From contig JAGABD010000053.1 of assembly GCA_017614795.1 (NCBI GenBank), positions 1 through 37,430 on the forward strand: a DNA stretch of 37,430 nt. The letters run 5' to 3'. The notes under the pieces were generated by a model. It did not search any database, was not told the origin of the DNA, and was given only the letters and a program-made list of their open reading frames with translations. The position numbers and the translations under genes were made by a program. The DNA is from Bacteroidales bacterium (GTDB taxonomy: Bacteria > Bacteroidota > Bacteroidia > Bacteroidales > UBA932). Shown here in pieces: positions 24,608 through 32,409 of this stretch (position 1 is the stretch's first letter; every line of letters starts with the position of its first letter).

Positions 24608-24903
24608 TGAATCTCGAAGAGGTTCAGGAAACCGGTCATCATAAAGACGCTGCGGACTTCGTTGCTCAGATTGCGGACGATCACCTTTCCGCCTTTCTCG
24701 GCGGCTGCCTTGCGCAGCGAGAGGAAAATACGGAGTCCAGAGCTCGAGATATAGCTCAACTGGGTGCAATCCAGGACCAGAGTCCCGTCCACGTTCTTGA
24801 GTTCGTCCATCTGCTGGGCGATCTCCTGCGATGCCAGCGTGTCCAGGGAACCGATGAGGGCGGCAACGGTGGCCGCGCCTTCCATAGTTACTTTAACTTC
24901 CAT
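24604..24903 (-). CDS. STAS domain protein (anti-sigma factor antagonist type)
   Basis: A 99-residue single-domain STAS protein. 'LVLDCTQLSYISSSGLRIFL' contains the conserved Asp and the Ser-Ser-Gly site (Ser54 or Ser55) that is phosphorylated in SpoIIAA/RsbV proteins. In partner switching, the unphosphorylated STAS protein binds the HATPase domain and releases its target; the SpoIIE phosphatase restores this form. The upstream gene encodes both phosphatase and kinase-like domains, so this is its evident substrate. The stop overlaps the antiporter start, so the two are made together. No sigma factor gene is present. Confidence 0.93.
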   Translation of the reverse strand: MEVKVTMEGAATVAALIGSLDTLASQEIAQQMDELKNVDGTLVLDCTQLSYISSSGLRIFLSLRKAAAEKGGKVIVRNLSNEVRSVFMMTGFLNLFEIQ

Positions 24904-24905
24904 AA

Positions 24906-27269
24906 TTATTGAATGTTTTTGATCATCATAAGTATATTGCGGTCATCCACCCGCTCGTAGTTGATGGAGTCCATCAATTCACGCACGAGGAAGATTCCCA
25001 GTCCGCCGATAGGACGGTCTTCCACGGAAAGGGTGGTGTCGGCCTTTTCCATTGCCGTGGGATCGAAGGGGATGCCGGAGTCGATCACCACCAGACGGAG
25101 TTCGTGGCCGTCGGACATCGCCTTGACGGTGACGAACGCCCGTTTCTTTTGTTCAGGATACGCGTAGTTGATTACATTCACCACGGCCTCCTCGACTGCC
25201 AGCCGGACCTGTCCAATCGCGGTTTCATCCATCTTCAGTTTTTCTCCGATGGAGAAGATGAAACTGTTCAGCTCCGGAATGCGGGCCAGGTCGCAGTTAA
25301 GTGTAATATTCTCGCTGAGCACCGTGGCAAAGGGGTTGGGGGTATAGCTGATGGCAAGCATCGTGAGGTCGTCGCTCTGCTGCGCATCCTGCACGAAGCC
25401 TTTCACTCCTTCCCAGAAGGCGCCGAGAATCTCGCGGGGACGCATCGCCTTCTCGCCGCAGTCTGCATAAAGGGCTTTCATCCGTTCCATACCGAACTGC
25501 TCCTGATTGATATTCATGGCCTCCGTAAGTCCGTCGGTATACAGGAAAAGGGTCGTCCCAGCCTTGAGCATACATTCCTGCGTTTTGTATTTCATGTCCG
25601 CAAGTACGCCTATAGGCAGGTTGGGAAGGCACTCCAGCTCTTTAATACCTTCGTTGTATATCAGCGGACAGTCGTGGCCGGCATTGCAGTAACGCAAACG
25701 TCCGGTCGGCAGGTCCAGCACGCCCAGGAACAGCGTCGCAAACATATTGGCCGAATTGTCCGGGCAAACCGTCTCGTTGATGTTGTGCATAATCACGGAA
25801 GGATCGCTCTCGTGTGCCGAAGCAGCACGGAACAGCGAGTGCGTCACGGCCATAAGCATTGCCGCCGGCACTCCCTTGCCGCTCACGTCCCCGATGCTGA
25901 AATACAGCTTCTCATCCCGCAGGAAGAAGTCGAAAAGGTCTCCGCCCACTTCCTTGGCCGGAATCATTGAGGCGTACAGGTCTATGTCCTTGCGTTCCGG
26001 GAACGGCGGGAATATCTGTGGCAGCATACTGAGCTGGATGGCGCTTGCGACCTTGAGTTCGCTCTCGATGGACGCCTTGGTGGCCGTGGTTTCCTTTAGT
26101 TCTTCCACATATCGGAGAAGCGACTTCTGCATTCCTACGAAGGAATGGCTCAACCGGCCTATCTCGTCGGTCCTGTCTTCCTCCGGAAGAATCTGGCTCA
26201 AATCGCCCTTGGCGATGGTATCGGTCTGGTCTGCAAGACTGCGCAACGGCTTGAGCTCGCGGGAGATGATGCGGCTGAACACCAGCAGCATCAGGATAAG
26301 GCCGATGATGACGATCAACTTGACCAGGCCCTTGAGGCGGTTGTAACCGCCGAAGATGTCGCTTTCGGGGCATACGATGGCGACGCTCCAGCCCGTTTTG
26401 CCAAGCGGTTTATAGAAGACATAGCTGTCCACGCCTTCCACCTCGAGTTCCTGCATCCCCTCTTCGCCGCGAAGCATTGCGTGGCCGAGGGCCTCGAGTT
26501 CCGGATTCGGATGCTCGAGGGTTTCCGTAAAGATGGTTTTGTAGAACAACTTCTCCGGATCCGGGTGGACGAAAAAAGTACCGCCCTCTCCCAGCATGAT
26601 GGTGTAGGAGTTGGGATAAGGCTTTACGGCAGATATCGTCTCCGACAGCCATTTCAGGGAAATGTCCGTGGAGATGGTGCCGATATACTTGCCGTTCTGG
26701 TCCTTCAGCGGTTTGCAGTAGGAGGCGATCATATCGGAGGAATAGATATTCTCGGGATTGAAGTCGTAGAAAGGCTCCGTCCACGAGGGCTTGTCCAGAA
26801 GTTTCACCATCTGGTACCAGTCCATATAGAAGTACACGTAATTGTCGTTGCCCTCCTGGGTGGTGAGGATGTTCCCGTTGTCGTTGTAGGAATAGGCGGA
26901 AAAAAACCTGCCGCGGTCCTTGAAATAGTATGGTTCGAAGGCGATGGAACAGCCGTTCAGCTCGGGATTGTTCTGGAGGATGCGGCGGGAATAGACGAAC
27001 ATCGAATCGGGCGCGTCCAGGTGGCGATAGATGAGCCAGTCGGTGTTGTCGGTAGCCGTTTCCACGAGAGAGATTATGGAATTGACACGAAGGATGGTGT
27101 TGTCCAGTTCCTTGGTGGCGCGGCTGATGGCCTCTTCGCGCACCGCGCTCAGGGACTTGGTGAACATGAAACCCAGCGCTACATTGAATATGAGCGCGGC
27201 GAAAAGGACGATCCACAAGCTCAGCTTGCGGGAAATCGAACGGCTGATATACTGGAACAGATTTCTCAT
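24906..27269 (-). CDS. Membrane receptor: Cache sensor - HAMP - SpoIIE phosphatase - RsbW-type ATPase fusion
   Basis: A 787-residue transmembrane signalling protein. Order: TM1 (about 17-37), a large periplasmic Cache-like sensor (about 40-310, with 'DISLKWLSETI' and 'IMLGEGGTFFVHPDPE'), TM2 (314-335), HAMP (336-390), PP2C/SpoIIE phosphatase (about 405-640) and a C-terminal HATPase (about 650-787). Phosphatase metal motifs are GGDLFDF (442-448), GDVSGKG (460-466), NAGHD (529-533), YTDG (577-580) and SDDLT (632-636). The ATPase has E693/E694 and N698 (N box), DSGIPFDP (730-737) and GGLGIFL (755-761). The protein may therefore both dephosphorylate and phosphorylate the adjacent STAS partner, set by ligand. 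Four bases separate it from the binding-protein gene. Confidence 0.95.
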   Translation of the reverse strand: MRNLFQYISRSISRKLSLWIVLFAALIFNVALGFMFTKSLSAVREEAISRATKELDNTILRVNSIISLVETATDNTDWLIYRHLDAPDSMFVYSRRILQNNPELNGCSIAFEPYYFKDRGRFFSAYSYNDNGNILTTQEGNDNYVYFYMDWYQMVKLLDKPSWTEPFYDFNPENIYSSDMIASYCKPLKDQNGKYIGTISTDISLKWLSETISAVKPYPNSYTIMLGEGGTFFVHPDPEKLFYKTIFTETLEHPNPELEALGHAMLRGEEGMQELEVEGVDSYVFYKPLGKTGWSVAIVCPESDIFGGYNRLKGLVKLIVIIGLILMLLVFSRIISRELKPLRSLADQTDTIAKGDLSQILPEEDRTDEIGRLSHSFVGMQKSLLRYVEELKETTATKASIESELKVASAIQLSMLPQIFPPFPERKDIDLYASMIPAKEVGGDLFDFFLRDEKLYFSIGDVSGKGVPAAMLMAVTHSLFRAASAHESDPSVIMHNINETVCPDNSANMFATLFLGVLDLPTGRLRYCNAGHDCPLIYNEGIKELECLPNLPIGVLADMKYKTQECMLKAGTTLFLYTDGLTEAMNINQEQFGMERMKALYADCGEKAMRPREILGAFWEGVKGFVQDAQQSDDLTMLAISYTPNPFATVLSENITLNCDLARIPELNSFIFSIGEKLKMDETAIGQVRLAVEEAVVNVINYAYPEQKKRAFVTVKAMSDGHELRLVVIDSGIPFDPTAMEKADTTLSVEDRPIGGLGIFLVRELMDSINYERVDDRNILMMIKNIQ

Positions 27270-27273
27270 ACGC

Positions 27274-28212
27274 CTAGTCCTCCGTCAGTTGTCCGTAGGT
27301 TACTTCGTGCCTGAGCATCTTGCACTCCACCATCAGGTCGCTGGCAAGTTTCACCATATCCGGCCGGACGCGGAATTCACGCTCCCCCGATTCGCGGTCC
27401 ACCTGAAGGCTCAGGACCTCTTCCAGCATCAGTCTCTGGAGGACTCGATTGGTGGCTATGTGGTTCTCCTTCACATACTTCATTACGATATCCAGGGTCT
27501 CCTCAGGATGTTCGGCCGCCCATTCCCAGCCTTTGCGGCTGGCATCTGCGAACTTGCGGGCCACATCCTTGTGCTTGCGGTAATAAGCCCGAGTCACATA
27601 CACGCCGTCCTCCTGGACGTTATAGCCGTGATCGCGGAAGCGGTACACGTTGGTGGAATCCAGCTTGTATCCGGCCTGCACAATCTGATAATACTCGTTA
27701 TAGCTCATTGCGAGGGTGGCGTCAATTGCCCCCTTGACAAAGAGGTTCACGTTGGTGGCGAAACGTACCCACTCGTAGTCCAGGCTGTCTTTCTGGCTCA
27801 TGCAGATGGCCAGCTGGCCGAATCCCGCGCTCCAGATGCCCACGCGGGCGCCTTTCTGCGAGAGAGGATTCACGTTCCTGCGCGAGGCGATGACCATCGC
27901 GTTGTTCATCGATGTCTGGAGGATGTTCACCAGAGGCGTGCCGCTGTCGACAATCTCCATCGCCTGGCAGATCTGCATCGTAGTGGCCTGGCTCTGGTTC
28001 CGGCTGATGCGGCTCATTGCAGAGAGCGTCGCAGTGGGGTGAACTATCTCGACGTCTATTCCGGCGTCTTTGTAGAAGCCCAGTTCCTGGGCCACATAAT
28101 AGCCGGCGAACTGCGCCTGGGCCGTCCACTGCGGAGTGAAAACCAGGCGTTCCTGCGCCCTTGCAGAGGCGACAGTCAGGAGAAGCAGCACCGGCAGAAG
28201 GAATTTTCTCAC
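27274..28212 (-). CDS. Orphan periplasmic binding protein, NMT1/THI5-like (ABC substrate-binding type)
   Basis: A 312-residue secreted protein with a type I signal peptide (MRKF, hydrophobic core, cleavage likely after ASARA, residue 19). The mature N terminus 'FTPQWTAQAQFAGYYVAQELGFYKDAGIDVEI' carries the NMT1 signature seen in binding proteins for thiamine precursors, nitrate, sulfonates and related ligands. No ABC permease or ATPase gene lies nearby. It directly precedes the Cache-SpoIIE receptor by four bases, so ligand delivery to the receptor's periplasmic sensor is a sensible inference. The ligand is unknown, and the usual lipid anchor Cys is absent. Confidence 0.88.
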   Translation of the reverse strand: MRKFLLPVLLLLTVASARAQERLVFTPQWTAQAQFAGYYVAQELGFYKDAGIDVEIVHPTATLSAMSRISRNQSQATTMQICQAMEIVDSGTPLVNILQTSMNNAMVIASRRNVNPLSQKGARVGIWSAGFGQLAICMSQKDSLDYEWVRFATNVNLFVKGAIDATLAMSYNEYYQIVQAGYKLDSTNVYRFRDHGYNVQEDGVYVTRAYYRKHKDVARKFADASRKGWEWAAEHPEETLDIVMKYVKENHIATNRVLQRLMLEEVLSLQVDRESGEREFRVRPDMVKLASDLMVECKMLRHEVTYGQLTED

Positions 28213-28224
28213 GATAGAAAGGTG

Positions 28225-29055
28225 TTAAAGGATGGATGTAAGGGCTGCGCGGAATTCAGGCATCGGGCACTTGCTGTCCCGTTCGATGATGAGTGTCTTG
28301 AGGCCTGCATACGGACGGATCATTTCTTCGACTTCCTTCGCGGGAATGCCTTCGCCGAAGTAGACCGGGACGAAACAGTCCCAGAACTTCATCGCCAGCG
28401 ATTTCGGCATATGGAATGTCTCGCTGATGAATTCCTCGCTGCTGAGATAGCAGCAGAGATACACCTGGCCGAGATCGAAGAGATGGTTGCCCCAGCAGAA
28501 GTCGCCGAGGTCGATGAAATAGCGCTTGTCGCCCACAAAGATGGCGTTGCTGTACTGCAGGTCTCCGTGGACCGCGGTATCTTCGTCTGGAGTGTCTGCG
28601 ATGAAACGGGCAAGCTTGTCTTTTTCGGCTGTCGAGAAGAAGGGATTCTCCTCGAGAAGCCGGTAATAGCGGTCCTTGACGTTCTCGAACTGCGTCATAT
28701 CCACGTGCGTGGCGTGCAGCTGCCTGCACATCTGCGCGAATTCAGCGGCATACTGCGCCACCTTTCCCGGCTCGTCGCCCGTTGCGCGTGAGTACGACTT
28801 CTTGCCAAGGATGCGCTTGAAACGGATGCCGTAACGGCCGTCTTCGGTCACCACATATTCGCCGGGCTCGGGGGTGGGAATGCCCATCTCGTATACCTTG
28901 CGGGCAAGGTTCATTTCATCCAGCGGCTGCTGTATCTTGCCGGGGAAATAGAGTTTGAGCATAACCGTCGGGTCGCCCTTGAGGTCGTAGCTCTCCCCGT
29001 TGAAACCGCCTCCGGAAAGGACGTAGTCGTCAAGGGATATTTTTATCGCTTCCAT
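28225..29055 (-). CDS. Aminoglycoside-phosphotransferase-like protein, TIGR02172 type
   Basis: A 276-residue kinase-fold protein of the choline/aminoglycoside kinase superfamily, closest by pattern to TIGR02172 (first defined in Fibrobacter). The glycine-rich start reads LSGGGFNGESYDL. VMLKLYFP supplies the nucleotide-site Lys. The catalytic loop is AVHGDLQYSNAIF and the metal motif is FIDLGDFCWG, with Asp after IDLG as in the DFG position. Substrate is unknown. An antibiotic-resistance role is not indicated by context: it lies between an alarmone hydrolase gene (TAATG overlap) and a binding-protein gene. Confidence 0.85.
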   Translation of the reverse strand: MEAIKISLDDYVLSGGGFNGESYDLKGDPTVMLKLYFPGKIQQPLDEMNLARKVYEMGIPTPEPGEYVVTEDGRYGIRFKRILGKKSYSRATGDEPGKVAQYAAEFAQMCRQLHATHVDMTQFENVKDRYYRLLEENPFFSTAEKDKLARFIADTPDEDTAVHGDLQYSNAIFVGDKRYFIDLGDFCWGNHLFDLGQVYLCCYLSSEEFISETFHMPKSLAMKFWDCFVPVYFGEGIPAKEVEEMIRPYAGLKTLIIERDSKCPMPEFRAALTSIL

Positions 29056-29630
29056 TATGCAAACACTTTATTGATAAGACTTACGAATTCCTTGTATGCG
29101 AATGTGCCGTCCAATTCGCGGAGGGCATCCGCAAGGCCGCGGTAGTGCCACTCGTGGTCCTTGGGGTCCTTGGCGTGGAAGAGATTCCAAAGGGCGTCTC
29201 CCTGTACTGCGTAGTCCCTGGCGATGGCCCTCATATTGGACAGCTTGTCGCCGAGCGCGACCATCTTGGCTTCGCGGCTGGCTTTGGAAAGACGGTCGAT
29301 GGCCGCCTGCTTGCGGCTGTGCCAACTGTCTTCCTCGCTCACCCCTTCTTCGAATGTATCGCTCTCCGATGCCACCAGATCCGCTACACGGTCGCCGAAC
29401 TCGGCACGGATTTGCTCCACCGTCACGTCAGTATCTTCCACGGTATCGTGCAGGGCCGCCGCGGCCAGGAGTTCCTGGTCTTTGGTCATCGTGGCCACTA
29501 TCTCCACAGCCTCCATTGGATGTACTATGTACGGGTAACCTTTCCCCCGGCGCTCGGTGCCGGAATGCGCCCTGACCGCAAAGACGATGGCGCGGTCCAG
29601 GACATCGGTATTCAATGGTTTGTTCGCCAT
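29055..29630 (-). CDS. Stand-alone HD-domain alarmone hydrolase-like protein (SpoT/MESH1 type)
   Basis: A 191-residue HD phosphohydrolase predicted to remove pyrophosphate from (p)ppGpp. Metal and active-site motifs match SpoT/MESH1: RAHSGTERRGKGYPYIVHP (His22, His37), LHDTVEDT (His61, Asp62, Glu65, Asp66) and LGDKLSNMRA (Asp128), which corresponds to the LADRLHNMR block. It lacks a synthetase domain and is alone in its frame. The gene immediately upstream encodes a synthetase without an HD domain, so the two activities of a long Rel/Spo protein are split over adjacent genes. It overlaps the next gene by one base. Confidence 0.9.
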   Translation of the reverse strand: MANKPLNTDVLDRAIVFAVRAHSGTERRGKGYPYIVHPMEAVEIVATMTKDQELLAAAALHDTVEDTDVTVEQIRAEFGDRVADLVASESDTFEEGVSEEDSWHSRKQAAIDRLSKASREAKMVALGDKLSNMRAIARDYAVQGDALWNLFHAKDPKDHEWHYRGLADALRELDGTFAYKEFVSLINKVFA

Positions 29631-29632
29631 AC

Positions 29633-30724
29633 CTATTTATTCATAAAAGGAAGGTCCTTGGACTGCTCGAGCAGGTAATCTGCCATATATTCATTGCTTT
29701 CGGAGGGACCGTTGAGAGCGTCGAGCATCAGTTTCAGGCCGGCGCGTCCGCCGCCGTTCTTGAGAATGTATGCCGTACAGAGGTTCTGGGGCGCTACTGA
29801 AGAAGAGACTATATCCAGGTCTGTTATGCCCATCTGGAAGCAGGCGATCTGGTAGGCCGCGTCGGAGTAGTCTTTGATGAGCGACGCTATGTCGCCAAGC
29901 GTCTTGAAGCCCATCGCCTTGAACAGGGCGAGAAAATTGCTCAGGTCCACCGGCTGGATTTCCGCCTGGTTGATGGACGCTATCCGTTTGCTCAGGCGGT
30001 CGAACGGCCCGATCTGGAGGAAACTCCTGAAGGAATCGCCATCCAGCTGGACTTCTTCCAGATTGCCGGAAGCGACCAGTTTCTGCACGTTGCGGCGATA
30101 GTCCGCCAATTCCCTGCGGATGCGGCTGAACTCGTCGTCGACCAGTTCCAGCATTCCCGCCAGGCGGCTCATATTGCGCTTGTAGACGGTCGGTATCTCC
30201 ACTCCGCTCTTGTAGCCCGTGTCGTGGTTCATATTCGCCCAGGCGTGCTGCAGGACTGTACGCATCTGCACTTCGAAACGGATCTTGTTCAACTCCGGAT
30301 GCTCCGGGTTGGAGTACGCAGATTCCGGAATCCTGCAGATATAGTGAAGGGAAAGATAGCCGAAGCTGTCGATCTCGTGGGCCTTGCGCTTGTCGATGGA
30401 GTTCTCCCAGTCGATCTCGAACAGGCGCTCTAGCACGGACGCCACCTTGTCCACATCGTCGATGTAAAACGTAATCACGCGGATGCCTACGAGGTCCGTG
30501 ATGTCGAAGATGTCCTTGTATTTGCCGCCTTTAAGCTTGAGTTTTCCTGCCAGGGAGTCTTCCGCTTTCACGCGATGCTCCACCGCGGCGACAATGATGC
30601 CCGCTTCTGCGAAGAATTCCTTCAGTCTTTCGGGGATGACATCCGCCATCTGCTTATAGACAGGCAGCAGAGATTTATATTGCGCAAGCAACTCCTGCGC
30701 GTGCGGGTCGAGTTCCTTTACCAT
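29633..30724 (-). CDS. RelA/SpoT-domain alarmone synthetase with C-terminal helical extension
   Basis: A 363-residue protein predicted to make (p)ppGpp or a related alarmone. Start: ATG 30724, because the upstream in-frame Met would lie inside the promoter. Synthetase motifs: RVKAEDSLAGKL (51-62), FDITDLVGIRV (73-83), FGYLSLHY (121-128) and FEVQMRTVLQHAWANMNH (150-167). The catalytic Glu sits in FEVQ and the substrate-binding His in QHAW. Residues ~210-363 form a helical extension without TGS or ACT domains, unlike long Rel proteins. It is longer than typical small alarmone synthetases. Followed two bases later by a cognate-looking hydrolase, it may be housekeeping-type or a toxin of the toxSAS kind. 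Confidence 0.9.
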   Translation of the reverse strand: MVKELDPHAQELLAQYKSLLPVYKQMADVIPERLKEFFAEAGIIVAAVEHRVKAEDSLAGKLKLKGGKYKDIFDITDLVGIRVITFYIDDVDKVASVLERLFEIDWENSIDKRKAHEIDSFGYLSLHYICRIPESAYSNPEHPELNKIRFEVQMRTVLQHAWANMNHDTGYKSGVEIPTVYKRNMSRLAGMLELVDDEFSRIRRELADYRRNVQKLVASGNLEEVQLDGDSFRSFLQIGPFDRLSKRIASINQAEIQPVDLSNFLALFKAMGFKTLGDIASLIKDYSDAAYQIACFQMGITDLDIVSSSVAPQNLCTAYILKNGGGRAGLKLMLDALNGPSESNEYMADYLLEQSKDLPFMNK

Positions 30725-30729
30725 ATGCA

Positions 30730-30761
30730 CAAATATAACTTTCTTCCCCGTATTACGCAAA
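30730..30761 (-). promoter_or_regulatory. Near-consensus promoter for the minus-strand signalling run
   Basis: On the minus strand: TTTG (30761-30758), a 20-base spacer, then TATATTTG (30737-30730). Both boxes fit the Bacteroidota primary-sigma consensus. The start codon at 30724 follows after only five bases (TGCAT), so the transcript would be leaderless or nearly so. No other comparably good promoter is seen within the seven-gene run. Confidence 0.75.
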
Positions 30762-30780
30762 TAATCCGTACCTTTATATC

Positions 30781-31896
30781 GTGAATATGGACAGAAAACA
30801 TTGGCTTGACAATCTTCGCTGGGTGACCGTACTGCTCGTACTGTTCTACCACGTCTTCTATTTTTACAACAACAAGGGCGTCTTCGGAGGCATCGGAGGT
30901 TTCGGCACTTATCCGGAATGGCATCAGTATCAGGATGTCGTGATGTACATCCTCTACCCCTGGTTCATGCCACTGCTGTTCATCCTTGCCGGCATCAGCG
31001 CCCGCTATGCCCTTCAGAAGCAATCGGCCGGAAAATGGTTTGGCGCCCGCACCCGCAAATTGCTGGTCCCCGGCACCATCGGCCTGCTGGTATTCCACTG
31101 GATGGTGGGTTATTTCAATACCGCGGTGGTCGCAAGGACAGGCGTGTTCGACGGGATGCCTTTGCCGGCGAAGTACCTTATGATGGCTGTTAGCGGCATC
31201 GGGCCGCTCTGGTTCATCCAGCTTCTCTGGCTTCTGTCGCTCGTGCTTCTGCTCGTGAGGGTACTGGACAGCAAGGACAAATTCTTCAACTTCTGCGGCA
31301 AGGCCGGCATAATTGCATTAGTCCTGCTCGGAGTGCTGTTCTGGGCCGGCGAACATACGCTCATTGCCAACCCCCGCCCCGAGTCCGCCGACGGGCTGAT
31401 GAACCTCTATAAACCCGTTTTCTACCTTATTTGCCTGCTGTTGGGCTATTTCGTTTTCGCCCACGACGCAGTGCAGGAAAAACTTAAGAAATATTGGATC
31501 CCGCTTATGGCCGCCGCGGTTATTTCCGGAGCCGTGCTGATTGGCACCACCTTCGGCCAGGACAACACGTCTCCCCGGTATATGGGCAGCCCTCTCAACT
31601 GCCTCTACGGATGGCTCTCCTGCCTAGCGATGACGGGATGGTTTGCCGCCCGTTTCGACCGCACCTGCAGCTTCGCAGGGTATATGACACGCTCTAGCTT
31701 CGGCCTGTATATCGTTCATTATCTGGTGGTTGCCAGCCTTGGCTATATGATGAAGACGTACACCCAGCTGCCTCCACTGGCAATGTACGCAATCCTTGCC
31801 GTCGCGGTGTTCACCCTCTCCCCTCTTCTTTACGAAATCCTTCGCCGCATCCCCGTCATCCGCTGGTGCGTGCTTGGCGAGAAGAAATCAAGATAA
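30781..31896 (+). CDS. Acyltransferase family 3 membrane protein (OafA/MdoC-like)
   Basis: A 371-residue integral membrane O-acyltransferase, which acylates sugars of surface polysaccharides or glucans. The N terminus RKHWLDNLRWVTVLLVLFYH has the conserved Arg and the His closing the first helix, diagnostic of Acyl_transf_3. About ten membrane segments follow. Start is GTG 30781 (MNMDRK), or ATG 30787. A TAnnTTTA box (30769-30776) precedes the GTG by four bases, resembling the close spacing at other genes here, although its -33 half is weak. It is followed without a gap by a GNAT gene. Substrate is unknown. Confidence 0.88.
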   Translation: MNMDRKHWLDNLRWVTVLLVLFYHVFYFYNNKGVFGGIGGFGTYPEWHQYQDVVMYILYPWFMPLLFILAGISARYALQKQSAGKWFGARTRKLLVPGTIGLLVFHWMVGYFNTAVVARTGVFDGMPLPAKYLMMAVSGIGPLWFIQLLWLLSLVLLLVRVLDSKDKFFNFCGKAGIIALVLLGVLFWAGEHTLIANPRPESADGLMNLYKPVFYLICLLLGYFVFAHDAVQEKLKKYWIPLMAAAVISGAVLIGTTFGQDNTSPRYMGSPLNCLYGWLSCLAMTGWFAARFDRTCSFAGYMTRSSFGLYIVHYLVVASLGYMMKTYTQLPPLAMYAILAVAVFTLSPLLYEILRRIPVIRWCVLGEKKSR

Positions 31897-32409
31897 ATGG
31901 AAACCGACAGGATACTTCTGCGTCCCTGGCGCGATGAAGATGCGCCCGTGCTGTACAAATATGCCAGCGACCCGGAGGTAGGGCCTCGAGCCGGCTGGCC
32001 GCCGCATAAGAGCGTGGAGGAGAGCCTGGAGATAATCCGGACCGTTTTCAACGATGCAACGAATACCTGGGCGATCGTGCTCAAAGAAACCGGAGAGCCC
32101 ATCGGCGCAATGGGTTACGAGCCGTCGTGCGAATGCAACCTTCCGGCCCGCGAGGGCGAACCTCTCTGCGGATACTGGGTGGCCAGGCCGTACTGGAACA
32201 GGGGCATCTGCACAGAAGCGCTGAGTCTGATGATAAATCATCTGCGCAAAACCACGGAGCTCAAGTCGCTCATAAGCGGCCATTTCATCGACAACCCCGC
32301 TTCCGGCCGCGTAATGGAAAAGTGCGGATTCGTCCCCACAGGAGAAACCGTCGTGGATCCTTCTCAGGGCAGGGATACTCCGATAAGGGTTTTAAGGCTG
32401 GAATTATGA
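31897..32409 (+). CDS. GNAT family N-acetyltransferase (RimJ/RimL-like)
   Basis: A 170-residue acetyltransferase using acetyl-CoA. Its start METDRILLRPWRDEDA is the standard RimJ/RimL (Acetyltransf_3) opening. The acetyl-CoA loop region is 'ARPYWNRGICTEAL', corresponding to the Q/RxxGxG/A motif in a relaxed form, and 'NPASGRVMEKCGFVPTGE' is the conserved C-terminal block. The substrate may be a protein N terminus, an amine metabolite or an antibiotic; the sequence does not say. The ATG directly follows the upstream TAA, and the stop overlaps the next start (ATGA). Confidence 0.9.
   Translation: METDRILLRPWRDEDAPVLYKYASDPEVGPRAGWPPHKSVEESLEIIRTVFNDATNTWAIVLKETGEPIGAMGYEPSCECNLPAREGEPLCGYWVARPYWNRGICTEALSLMINHLRKTTELKSLISGHFIDNPASGRVMEKCGFVPTGETVVDPSQGRDTPIRVLRLEL

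Noticed and set aside
24906..27269. Sporulation SpoIIE
   Set aside because: The Cache-HAMP receptor architecture and Bacteroidales setting indicate partner-switch signalling; there are no other sporulation genes.
27031..28791. 586-codon plus-strand frame across three minus-strand genes
   Set aside because: It spans intergenic gaps of genuine genes with conserved motifs on the other strand, so it is a shadow frame.
28225..29055. Aminoglycoside-resistance gene
   Set aside because: The fold is shared by many small-molecule kinases; the closest pattern is TIGR02172 and the context is signalling, not resistance.
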